Shown one piece after another: positions 21,450 to 31,153 of a DNA stretch of 64,000 nucleotides (position 1 is the stretch's first letter; every line of letters begins with the position of its first letter). The position numbers and the translations under genes were made by a program. The stretch comes from Hordeum vulgare subsp. vulgare. Lineage: Eukaryota > Streptophyta > Magnoliopsida > Poales > Poaceae. The notes under the pieces are model-generated. The model was not told the DNA's origin. It was given only the letters and a program-made list of their open reading frames with translations, and did not search any database. Location of the stretch: NCBI RefSeq assembly GCF_904849725.1, contig NC_058521.1, forward strand, positions 434,514,676 through 434,578,675, read 5' to 3'.

Positions 21450-22956
21450 TTGCGTAGCGAGCCGCTATCTCCATCATCTTACTCATGGAGATGTCGCCCG
21501 TTTGACCGAACTTCAAGTACAGTTCTCTGTACCGCACGCCTGCCTTGAAAGCGCAGACTGCTTGATGCTCGGTGACGTTCTCCACCGTGTGGTAGAGAGT
21601 TGTCCATCGCTGGATGAAGTCGCGCAAGGGCTCATTCGGCTTCTGGACGCAGTGTTGAAGCTCCACAAGGCCTGCAGGGCACTTGCACGTCCCTTCGAAG
21701 GTTCTGATGAACACTCGGGCTAGATCTGCCCAACTGTAAATGCTTGAGGGGGGCAACTGGTTCAGCCAAGCTCGAGCCGATCCGTCGAGCATCAGAGGGA
21801 GGTGCTTCATAGCGACATGGTCGTCCCCTCCTCCGATCTGGACTGCCACTCGGTAGTCGTCTAGCCATGTTTCAGGCTTGGACTCCCCTGTAAATTTACC
21901 GATTCCTGCTGCCAATCGGAAGTTGGGCGGAATGTCAGCCGAGCGGATGGCTCGACTAAAACACTCGGGGCCGGACACGATGGTCCTGCTGCCACTCGGA
22001 CGATCCATATCGTGCCCATCGCGGTGGGCTCGGCCCCTGTCGACTCTTCGCTGGGCGATTCGCCCTCTTGCGTCGGGTCTTGGGTCGTAAGTGTCGCCGA
22101 CTGAACGCCGATCATCATGATGTCGGGACCCGTAAGGCCCACCCTGCGGAGGGGTGCGTGAACGGCGGCGATCCTCACGGATCAAGGAACGGTTCCCTCC
22201 CCTGTGGTGTTGATGGGAACCAGGGCTATGAACCGATCGATGTGTGTTTGCATGGACGGAACTATTGTAGATCCGATTGTGCGACTGGGAGACTGCCGAA
22301 TTCTGCTGCTGCGCCGCACGCAACAGAGCTCGGATCTGCTCGATTCCCCTTCCTACCTCTGAATCAGACGGCTGGAGGGAATCAGCAATCTGAGCAGCCG
22401 CAGCCAAGTTGAGGAGAGGTGTGCGGAACACCTCCACGTTGCTCCGCCGAGTGTGCCGGCTGGCAGAACGACGAGGTGGACGACGTGCACCGGATGCTTC
22501 GCCGATTTTGTGCTCGCCCCGGCCGGCTTGACGGGGATCTTCATGGGAGTTGGCCATGTGTACTTCTGCTGCAAGCCCACGACCCGCGTACTCGAAAGGG
22601 AGCTCAGTCGGAACCGAGCCCGAGCACTAGGAGCGCGGGGCAACCACAACAGACTCCAGAACTGCCACCTGAGAGGACGCGATCTGACGCGCTCGGGCAT
22701 GTTGCACCCAACGTTGGAGATGCGGGCTGCGAGACCGCTTGTTGCGGCGCATGGCGGAAGTGCAGGCCGATAATGGAGCCGATTGTTGAAGAAGAAGAAC
22801 GCCGCGAGCGCCGGCACGGAAGTGCGTGGCCCCGCGGCGGGGAAGCGCCTCGACGTCGAGAGGCGGCTCCCGAAACCACGCCGAGTCGTCGATGGTGAAG
22901 GAGAGAACGCCGAAGAGGATCTGGCGACCTATGTTCGAATCTCCACCAGACGACAT
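21450..22956 (-). pseudogene. gag of element B, broken
   Basis: Capsid protein of the particle. The reading opens MSSGGDSNIGRQILFG at the ATG at 22956, hits one TAG at 22627-22629 and continues in the same frame through MANSHEDPRQAGRGEHK (22557). The Arg-rich linker (RSLIREDRRRSRTPP) and the retrotransposon gag domain follow: GKFTGESKPETWLDDYR, LNQLPPSSIYSWADL, FIQRWTTLYHTVENV. The second ATG at 22557 could be an alternative start, but open frame on both sides of a single TAG favours 22956. The frame ends near 21460 where a shift is needed to reach the protease part. Confidence 0.85.
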
Positions 22957-23002
22957 GACGAAAGGAAGTAGTCGCAAACTCGCCGGAAGTCGCTTAGACG
23001 CC

Positions 23003-23020
23003 GCCCCATGGTGGGTGCCA
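23003..23020 (-). promoter_or_regulatory. Primer-binding site of element B
   Basis: The minus strand reads TGGCACCCACCATGGGGC two bases after the 5' LTR end. This is the Tat-type primer site pattern (TGG.GCCCACCGTGGGGC) with two likely C-to-T/G-to-A changes. The exact tRNA is not determined. Confidence 0.75.
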
Positions 23021-23022
23021 AC

Positions 23023-23580
23023 TGTCGTGGGTACAAGCCTGACAGTAGATGTGTAGGGTACGAATGAGATGGGCAGAGTCCTAGCTACGGCGAGGTTGTA
23101 TGAGTTCAGGCCCCTCTGCGGTGGAGGTAATAGCCCTACGTCTCAGTGCTCTCTCGGAACTTGTTACCGAGTGTGATATGGAGTACAATGTTTTGCTAAC
23201 CCCTTGACCAGTGGGGGAGGGCGGCTTATAGAGAGTGCGCTGTCCTCCACAACAGTTCTGACTCACGGGTGGAGTAGTGGCGATTGAATGCATACGTTAC
23301 ACGTAACGTATGCTCTAAATGCTAATAAACGCACCCGGAAATGTACGGCAGTTTTCCTCCGGAGAGGTTACGACGTACCGAGTGTATCCAGTCGGTTGGC
23401 CTGGTGCTCTCCGAAAGTTAGTCTCCGACTGGATGATTCTGGGCCTGTTACCGACTGGATGATGGGGACACCTTAATTCAGTCGGGGCAGACTTAAGGTC
23501 CTGTCCCTTGTGTGGGGTAGTCCTTGGGTAGGACATGTAGGGCATGCCTATGACCCTACCCTAGGACTATGACCCCATCA
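23023..23580 (-). repeat. 5' LTR of element B
   Basis: This 558-bp LTR pairs with 2325-2881. The minus-strand TATA is TCTATAAG (23225-23232) compared with TATATAAG in the 3' copy. Other scattered single-base differences show that the two LTRs have diverged since insertion. Confidence 0.93.
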
Positions 23581-23585
23581 GCGGC
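23581..23585. repeat. Target-site duplication of element B, right copy (GCGGC)
   Basis: Pairs with GCGGT at 2320-2324, one mismatch. Confidence 0.7.
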
Positions 23586-23689
23586 ATTGATTTGTATGAC
23601 TCCGCACTAGTGGCGGGAGCAATCGGAGTACTAATAAAATCATTATTATTAGTATTCGAGAAGACACAAAGTTTGGTGTTTTCATTCAT
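23586..23689 (-). pseudogene. gag N-terminus of element A
   Basis: The ATG at 23689 opens MNENTKLCVFSNTNNNDF and runs to AESYKSMP at the B insertion. The remainder of gag resumes at 2319. The joined reading needs a small indel close to the junction, since the downstream frame (LLNLVMKEQ) is offset from the upstream one. The start fits the short distance to the primer site and the family pattern as I recall it. Confidence 0.75.
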
Positions 23690-23883
23690 GGTGACTTCGG
23701 CAAGCAAGCAAGCACACAAGCGAACAAAGAGCAAGCGAGAAAAAGTGAAACGAAAAAGGCAAATTGGTGAAGTGGGGAAGAGGAAAACGAGAGGCAACTG
23801 GCAAACAAAGTAAATGCAAGAGATGAGTTTGCGACACCTACTTGGATGAGTTATTGACTTGATCCTCCCCAACAACGGCGCCA
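23690..23883 (-). promoter_or_regulatory. Leader and primer-binding site of element A
   Basis: At 23866-23883 the minus strand reads TGGCGCCGTTGTTGGGGA, the complement of a tRNA-Asp 3' end (TGGCGCCGTTGCCGGGGA) with two changes. The leader is A-rich on the plus strand with repeated AGCAAGC units. It is also found in fragment H at 45233-45480. Confidence 0.85.
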
Positions 23884-23893
23884 AAAATCCTTC

Positions 23894-25440
23894 TGCTACT
23901 TCTCAAACAACAACGCCAGAAATTGACACGTTGACGGAGACTTGCTTGCGTTGGATTTTCCCTTGAAGAGGAAAGGGTGATGCAGCACAGGAGCAGTAAG
24001 TATTTCCCTCAGTTTGAGAACCAATGTATCAATCCAGTAGGAGAATCTCGTAAAGTCCAGAGTACGTGCACAAACACAAAAGAGCTTGCACCCAACGCTG
24101 TAAAGGGGTTATCAATCCCTTCAAGATTGTTTGCAAAGTGAGATCTGAAGGCGGAAAGTGCAACGAAGTAAAAAGTGTAAGGCTGAAAATATGGTGTGGA
24201 GTAGACCCTGGGGGCCATAGTGTTCACTAGAGGCTTATCTCAAAATAGCAAGTATTACGGTGGGTGGACAAATTACCGTCGAGCAATTCATAGAACCGCG
24301 CAAAGTCATGACGATATCTAAGGCAATGATCATACATATAGGCATCACGTCCGAGACAAGTAGACCGATACTTTATACATCTACTACTATTACTCCACAC
24401 ATCGACCGCTATCCAGCATGCATCTAGTGTATTGAGTTCATGACGAACGGAGTAACGCCTTAAGCAAGATGACATGATGTAGAGGGATAATCTCAAACCA
24501 ATGATGAAAACCCCATCTTTTTACCCTTGATGGCAACAACACGATGCGTGCCTCGCTACCCCTTCTGTCACTGGGTGAGGTCACCGCACGGTATGAACCC
24601 AAAACCAAGCACTTCTCCCATTGCAAGAATCATAGATCTAGTTGGCCAGACAAAACCCACAACTCGAAGAGAATTACAAGGATATGAAATCATGCATAAG
24701 AGAGATTTGAAGAAACTCAAATAAGATTCATAGATAATCTGATCATAAATCCACAATTCATCGGATCTCGACAAACACACCGCAAAAGAAGATTACATCG
24801 GATAGATGCCCATGAAGATCATGGAGAACTTTGTATTGAAGATCCAAGAGAGAGAAGAAGCCATCTAGTTACTAGCTATGGACCCGTATGTCTATGGTGA
24901 AATACTCACGCATCATCGAAGAGGTCATGGTGTTGATGAAGAAGCCCTCCGTGTCGGAATCCTCCCTCCGGCAGGGCACCAGAACATGCCCCAGATGGGA
25001 TCTTGCGGAGACAGAAGCTTAAGACGGCGGAAAAGTACTTTCGATGATCTCCTGATTTTTTGTGGAAGTTTTGGGGATATATAGGCGCAAACGCTAGGGA
25101 AAAGGAGGTCTAGGGGGCCCACAAGCCTGTGGGTCGCGGCCTCCCCCCTGGCCGCGGGGTGAGGGCTTGTGGGGCCCCTGGGGCCCCCTGCCTTGGCTCT
25201 CAAGTCTCCTGATCTTCTTCCGTTACGGAAAAAATCTTTTCGGAGATTTTATTCCGTTTGGACTCCATTCAAAATCTACTCTGAAAGCGGTCAAAAACAT
25301 GGAAAAACAGGAACTGGCACTTGGCACTGAGTTAATAAGTTAGTCCCAAAAAATATATAAAAGGCATGCAAAACATCCAAAGTTTGACAAGATAATAGCA
25401 TGAAACCATCAAAAATTATAGATACGTTGGAGACGTATCA
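23894..25440 (-). repeat. 5' LTR of element A
   Basis: About 1547 bp, reading TGATACGTCTCCAACGTATC on the minus strand at 25440 and ending AGTAGCA near 23894, ten bases before the primer site. A TATATA core lies near 25075-25084. It is homologous along most of its length to the LTR of fragment H (45510-47025). The inner end is placed by the TG..CA rule and could be off by a few bases. Confidence 0.88.
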
Positions 25441-25964
25441 GTACGCATGTGGTTGGGCCCTGCCAACACACCGCGCAAAGGCAAACAAAAAACAACAACA
25501 AACCCAAGTACGGGGAAGAACCTGCGAAGGGACTTCTGAAGGAGGCGCGCGGATAGAAGATAGGAAACGAAGTAAGCTTTGGGGGGAGGGCACCCTCATG
25601 CCATGTGTGTACCCGCATGTCACAGCCATTGGGCGTCTTGTTCCGAAGAATCGGGTTGACGGCAACGCACGACTCAGTGGACCCCGGTACCAAAACCTAA
25701 CATGCCACCAATTAGTGAGCCCGGCTCGGGCACTCGGTCCTAGCGACGCAAAGCGCCAAGGGAATCGCGGAGAAAGGGGCATGCCTAACAAGGACCACTA
25801 AGTGCGAATTTGCTTTCGACAATAATTAACTTAAGGCGCAAGGGCCATAATCCCTCTTACACGCCATCGCGGGGCTAGCACACTTTGTGGCACGGAAGGT
25901 AAGAAACAGAAACAAAAGAATTAGCTTCGAGCAGTGCTGCTTTCAGTATGTCGACCCTTGTGTC
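25441..25964. other. Unassigned low-copy-looking stretch right of element A
   Basis: No transposon terminus or convincing gene was recognised. The sequence is of mixed composition without tandem repeats. It may be the 3' flank of the possible B3-like gene fragment that follows on the minus strand. Open frames here are short and lack recognisable motifs. Confidence 0.4.
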
Positions 25965-26746
25965 ACCTCCGCCTAGTCTGAGCCCTCCTCCTTGACGCGC
26001 GCGTGTGGGGAACCCTCGCGGTGGTAGCTCTTGGAAGAAGTGTTTCTTCCGCCATCATCGCCGACGGAACTGCTGTCGCTTTCCATGCAGCAGTCCAGGC
26101 GGTCGGTGGCTCTCTCGAAGATCTTCACAAAGAGCGTGGCGACCCTTGTCAAACTTGAAGTATAGGACATGACCCTCCTTAAACCCACGGGCTAGGGCAA
26201 AAAATTTCTATCCCTGCGCGAGGTACATGAAGCCGCGGGGGTGAACTCGATCGCCACCCAGGAAGGCTCGTTGCAGCAGCCGTCTGGATGTAACCACAAG
26301 CCAAGGGGTGCGCTACACCAACTCCCCGGTGAAGGAGCTCCGAAGCTGGAGCTAGGTACGGAGTTATCTCTCTATCTCCACGATGAACTCATGGGCCGCG
26401 TATGCGGAGTGTCTCCATGAACGGGGTTGTCTGGAGGCTGCGCCGCTCCTCTTGCCCCACCCACGTGAGCCTCGCCCCCACGGCCACGCTCGTGGGCCGA
26501 GCTTCCACCTCGAGTGCTCGGGCCGGCGGGGTCACTGGCAAGGCGCCCCGGCCACGATGGTGGACGCGCGGGGGCGGCCTCGCCCCCTCGCCATCTAGGG
26601 CGCCTCCACCTCCTCCACCGCTGCCTTTCCCCTCTCGGCAGCAGAAAACATCCTCACACGCACCATCATCGATGCAACAATAAGCGGGAGAGAGGTGAGA
26701 GAGCAAGAAAGATTCGCCCATGGACCCTCTAGCTTGCCTACTTATA
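25965..26746 (-). pseudogene. Possible B3-domain gene fragment with upstream TATA
   Basis: On the minus strand, several frames in order give a pattern resembling a plant B3 DNA-binding domain: a stretch with CCNEPSWVAIEFTP (near 26250), FFALARGFKEGHVLYFKFD (near 26180) and ATLFVKIFERATDRLDCC (26130-26080). A Ser/Asp-rich tail follows. B3 domains typically show GW..FA..., then G..L.F.YD, then L.V.IF, and all three are suggested here in the right order. Frames change at least twice and stops occur, so this is a relic. TTATAAGTAG on the minus strand at about 26737-26746 and an ATG at 26721 may be the old promoter and start. I cannot tell a decayed host gene from a fragment carried by a transposon. 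Confidence 0.4.
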
Positions 26747-26749
26747 ACA

Positions 26750-27859
26750 GTCGATAGATGACCGACCCGCGCCCCTCGCCTTTGCTAGGCATAAACAAGG
26801 CAAGGAAGAGCAATGATGGCCCCATGTCGTGCACAGGCTTTATGTCAGCCTGGGCAGTTTCCCAGGCATCGTGGGGAAGTGGGGGTGTACCATGTTCTAT
26901 CGTGCGCCACGCATCATGCCTGGTACGCACGCGGTTGCGGCCTGTGCAGTTTCGCCCCGACCACTGGCAGAATCGTTCACACCGCCGGCCCTGGGCACAT
27001 CTTCCTATAGGCCCAAACGTAGCTCATGTCGTGTGCTAAGCATGCACCTTCTTTGGACTTCACGGGCAAGGTTCTTGTGGGGCCCCTGTCGTCGGGAGCT
27101 GCACTAATCCCCCTTGCGAGGGCAACTCCCGGGGCTGCCCTCGAGTCCTGCGTGGGGCAGGCTAGTCAAGGATGATTCGGTGGGGTCGGACGACCCTATG
27201 CCATCTCGTGGGTGACGCGTGTTGTGCCAAGTGGTGCCAGGAGGTGTGTGAGCAGGCGTAGATGGGGATGCTTTAAACTTTTGTGCTAAGGGAGTAAGGC
27301 CACCGCCGGTTCCCAAAGAAATCCCTAAATGTTTCCTCTTGGGTGCAAGAAGACCAGGACGGGAGGATCGCCAAGCCAGGAGGTCATCCCTGAGCCCACC
27401 AATGTATCACGGTAAGAATCTTTTCATGCGGAGACTACTTTTGCCAGGATAGATTGAGCTCCTGTCCCCCTTCAAACTAGCCATTATGGCAACCCTTCTC
27501 GCCTTGATTTTCGAGGGAAGAGGACCAGGGCCAATATAAAGGAGGATAGGTCGCCACCGTAGAAGGGGATCATCCTGAAAGTTAGACAGAACATACCTTT
27601 ATACTCTGTGTGACCCTCGAGCAATCCAGACAAACAAAAGTAGGGTTCTACACCGCGAGGTGGCCCGAACCTGGGTAAACGGCGTGCCTACTTTTCTTCT
27701 TCCTTAGATCGAGCATGCCGGAGTGTCGCCGCGAGATAGCGTGGTAGAGTAGAGCGGAAGAGCCTGCGCACTCGAGAGTTCGAACCTCTTTGGGTCCCCA
27801 AAGCCCTGAGTCTGATAGTTGATGATGACGGCGACAATGAATCTCCACCTACGGAACCC
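26750..27859. other. GC-rich, probably LTR-derived stretch, family not recognised
   Basis: No sound gene is present. The minus strand carries GTTTACCCAGGTTCGGGCC near 27660-27680. I recall this phrase from LTR regions of several Triticeae Gypsy families, so the stretch is probably an LTR or leader fragment. No matching second copy or termini are in the window. Confidence 0.35.
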
Positions 27860-28235
27860 CAAAAGTACTCCAAATTAGCCCTCCCAAGGAAGAAGAGCAG
27901 GTGGTGGCGACTCCTTCTCTTAAAACACGATGAAATATTCTCTCCAATTTTTTCTCCAAAGATATGAATTTATAATAGGATGCGCCCAGTTGGCTCGTGG
28001 CCCACAGGCAGCCACCTCCGGTGGTTCTTGCTCCATAATGCCTTATATATTCTAGAAATAATTGACAAAAAAATTTGTTCGATTCCGAGAACTTTATTTC
28101 TGCACAAAAATAACATCATGGCAGTTCTGGTGAAAACAACGTCCTTCCTGGGTTAGTTTCATTCAAATCATCCAAATTAGAGTCCAAAACAAGAGCAAAA
28201 GTGGTTGGAAAAGTAGATACATTTGAGACGTATCA
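27860..28235 (-). repeat. LTR fragment D, Athila-type, truncated
   Basis: The minus strand starts TGATACGTCTCAAATGTATC at 28235, directly after a polypurine tract, so this is the start of a 3' LTR. A TATTATAAATTC promoter-like site lies near 27967-27979. Similarity to an LTR fades near 27860, so roughly a quarter of a 1.5 kb LTR remains. Confidence 0.65.
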
Positions 28236-29460
28236 ACTCCCCCAAGCTTAACTCATTGCTTGTCCTCAAGCAATTCAATTGATAAACTGAAAGTGATAAA
28301 GAAAACTTTTTGCAACTCTTTTATTCGCGTTGATGTATATATATTTAACTAGTGTTCAGGTTTTAAACATAAATCATAAATAATCATATCGATGGTAACA
28401 CTTAGCTATCATATTCACTCATGGCAATAACATAACCAACTAGCGAGCAATAATAAAATATCTCACATACCAATAATTTGTCCACACAATCATGATATAA
28501 TATCATGACATGGTATTTCACTAGCCCTTTGTGAGGCCACAAAACATAAGTGCAGAGCACCTCTGAGATCCAAGAAGTGACTAAACATTTTAATTCAAAG
28601 TCGAAAGATCCAGTCATGCATGCTCACATCCAACATTAACTAGTGTCAATGCACAAGAATGGCAATAGTGCTCTCAGGTCTGGTGCTTTAGTAAGAAGGT
28701 GGTGACTCAAGAATAAAAATAAAATAACATGAAAGTAAATAGAAAGGCCCTTTGTAGAGGGAAGCATTGATTTGCACAGGTGCCAGAGTTACGACAGAGT
28801 TTTCATGCTAAACACATTATTGGCAGTTGCCAAAAGGAATTGTAAATTTAGTCCTTTCCACCATCCATACACAAACCATGGCTGACCGAATCCATGGATG
28901 TCTGCCAACATATCATCTGTCACATGAGTTTTATTTAATTATTTTTGATTATGCAGGACTCGGCATCCTTTTTACCAGCATCTCTCGTGCAATGACACGC
29001 GAATAAATGCCCATCTTGAGAATAACCTGTTTAGCATGGAAGATACCGACCGCCCCATCGCTCCCTGAGTGGTACAAGCACACAAAATGGATGTTTATTT
29101 GAATGTTTAGAGGTGGCACATGCAAATTTACTTGGAACGGCAGGGTAATGTCGCATATAGGTAGGTATGGTGGACTCATGTGGAACAACTTGGGTTTAGG
29201 AATTTTGTTGCACAAGCAGTATTTCCGCTTAGTACAGGTGAAGGCTAGCAATAGATTGAGAAGCGGTCAACTAAAGAGCGAAAACGGTCATAATCTTGCG
29301 TTGCGAATAATTAGCATTGGACATTAGCATGAGTAGGATATGAACACTCTGAATTTAAATATCATGAAGGTTGCATTCGTTTTGAATCTGCCAAGTCAAG
29401 CTCCTCGAGTTACTCAGAGGGAAAATACCATAGTACCATACCACATCATAATCATTTTAA
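28236..29460 (-). mobile_element. Athila-type 3' untranslated region next to LTR D
   Basis: The polypurine tract AAGCTTGGGGGAG (minus strand, 28237-28249) and the next bases (TTGCTTGTCCTCAAGCAA in plus) match the corresponding part of element E at 59011-59046. Further right, GGTATGGTGGACTC and TTGGGTTTAGG near 29165-29200 match 59871-59905. It is therefore the 3' tail of a second, related Athila-type element. No coding domain was found. It ends near 29460 without a clear terminus. Confidence 0.7.
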
Positions 29461-29489
29461 TGCATGTTGACTCATAAGATAGCAATTTT

Positions 29490-29830
29490 CAAATTTACGA
29501 GTGGTGGGCGGAAAAACCATCCCATCATTGCTATTAGCTTAGTAGTGGTGGGCGCGAGTTTGCGCATGTCACTCGTAACACGTGTCCAAATGTTTCACGG
29601 GAGAATTCTTATCGGTGACGGGCACAAAACAACAGCCGTCACTCGTACTTGAGTTACCTATGGCGGGCAGCAACACATACCAACCATTGGTATTTTTGGT
29701 CCTGGAGTAAATTTGCCCAAAAATATCAGTGACGGTCGGGAGTACATGCCTGCCAGTGGTAACTCAACCACTAATGGCGGGCCTCGGACATCACCCGCCA
29801 CACGTAAATAGTGCCATGGATTGATGACAT
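29490..29830. mobile_element. CACTA-like subterminal repeat region (fragment)
   Basis: Short motifs recur in both orientations: AGTGGTGGGCG (29500, 29544), GTGACGGGCAC (29614), ATGGCGGGC (29660, 29773), AGTGACGGTCGG (29730) and ACCCGCCAC (29794). Dense GTG(G/A)CGGGC motifs with inverted copies are typical of the subterminal ends of grass CACTA transposons. No CACTA terminus or transposase is seen, so the type is inferred. Confidence 0.45.
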
Positions 29831-30361
29831 GGTTCACATCCATCTATATATCTAAAGAAAAGGAGAAGGGAAAATGAAAAAGGAAATGAGCCACCCACCA
29901 CATGTACGGAACCACACATCTCTCTCCCGCGAATCCCTCACTCCCGTGAACCCCTCTCCCTCACCGCTAATACCACCCATGTCGATGCATTCTAGTGAGC
30001 TTCGTTGGCGTGCATGACGCCCCCAAGCTCCCCATGGTCCGCTCCTTCCTCACCTCTGACCAGATTCGGGGCTCAAGCCCTCCATCCTGCCCCATGGCGA
30101 GCTACGTTATCAAGCATTGTCCCTAATGTTCGCTAGGATCTGCCACTTCCAGTGACGATGAGGCTAGAGGGTATCACATTCGACACCTGCGTGGTTGGGT
30201 AGGTACTTCCCTCCTTCCTTACCTTGATTTTGCCACCCCACCTCACCTCACCTTCACCTTCTATCCTCTCCTTTGTTGTAGGTCACCATGATGTAGAGAC
30301 AGCGATGCCGTCAGGAGGGCGCCGACTTTGTCCTGCGCGAGAAGGAAGAGAAATGGCGTAC
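29831..30361. other. Unassigned stretch left of inverted LTR G
   Basis: No transposon end was recognised. GTAGGTACTTCCCTCC near 30198 and TTGTTGTAGGTCACC near 30274 could be a donor and an acceptor of a short intron in a plus-strand gene fragment, but the flanking frames carry no recognisable domain. Confidence 0.3.
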
Positions 30362-31153
30362 TCTAACGCCGAAGATGCAATCCTATCCTTATTTTTTGGC
30401 ATGAGGGTCTCGGCCAGGATAGAAGCGCTTCTCGTCGTTCCGCAAGAATGGATATCATTACAAGTACATGTAAAAAAGAGATGAATATATGGAATTGGCT
30501 TACACTCACCACAAGCTAATCATGAACATCTCAATAGAGCAATATATTCAATCACCATCGAGAAGAGCAGGGTACGACAACAGATGAAATCAAACGAATA
30601 AAACAACGTCCATCCTTGCTATCCCAGGCTGCCGCCCTGGAACCCATCCTAGATTGATGATCATGAAGAAGAAGAAACTCCAAATAGAACAATCATCGCG
30701 CTCACGTCAAGTATCACTTTACCTATACCTACAACTGTTGTTGTACTAATCTGTGAGCCATAGGGACTCAGCAATCTCATTTCCAAAGGTATCAAGACCA
30801 GCAAAGCTTAATGGGTGAGGTATGGTTAACTGGTCAGGCTGCAACAAGCAACTAAGCATTTACTTGAGTGTCTAACTTACGAGTATAAGGATAAGAGGGG
30901 GTGATCGAGCAAGGTCGCCCGATGTGCCGACGATCCCCAGAGGATCAACGTTTCTCGTTCTCACGTCACAACAAATGAGCGATTGTTACCATGCAAAAAC
31001 ACCGAGTTGCCCCGGGTAGCGTTAATAAGCTGCTCTGGGTTGGACCAACACTCATGAGGAGCACTGGCCCGGGGGTTGATTAATTATCCACGGAGGTCGA
31101 TGGATCCCTATGAAATTTTATTAATTATTAGGCAAATGTAGTGCCAATGTTGA
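30362..31153 (-). repeat. Inverted Sukkula/Erika-like LTR G, left part
   Basis: The reverse complement aligns from the 3' end of F's LTR1 (35530, TTACA) down to about 34334. The first bases, TCTAACGCC at 30362, match the expected TGTAACGCG of an inverted LTR end with one terminal change. No primer site lies to its left, so G is a solo LTR or a 3' LTR. It stops exactly where F begins, and its continuation is at 55035. Confidence 0.85.

Larger units (their letters stand above)
2325..23580 (-). mobile_element. Tat-lineage Ty3/Gypsy retrotransposon B with antisense gene
   Basis: The element is bounded by near-identical LTRs (2325-2881 and 23023-23580), flanked by GCGGT/GCGGC, with primer site and polypurine-like tract next to the LTRs. 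Minus-strand order is gag, protease, RT, RNase H, a second RNase H-like domain, integrase, a hairpin-rich 70-bp tandem array, then the region of a plus-strand gene, then the 3' LTR. Two RNase H-like domains, an antisense gene and 3' tandem repeats are known marks of the Tat lineage (Ogre, Retand, Grande and relatives). Removing the inserted Copia and one TSD gives an element of about 12.4 kb. All genes are broken, mostly by TAG stops. It may belong to the wheat Fatima group, which I cannot verify. Confidence 0.92.

Noticed and set aside
22353..22898. Frames on both strands opposite gag of element B
   Set aside because: Shadows of the gag reading frame; the minus-strand frame from 22956 carries the family sequence.
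17232..22956. Stop codon reassignment or programmed readthrough at TAG
   Set aside because: TAGs occur at several unrelated places together with a TGA and frameshifts, and in both gene strands; decay is the simpler reading.
23567..23884. Full 105-codon frame as a separate secreted protein with hydrophobic N-terminus
   Set aside because: The upstream part translates the primer site and leader of element A; only the section from 23689 is gag.
25400..25801. 133-codon plus-strand frame at the right edge of element A
   Set aside because: It starts inside the LTR of A and runs into unassigned sequence; no domain and a competing minus-strand frame.
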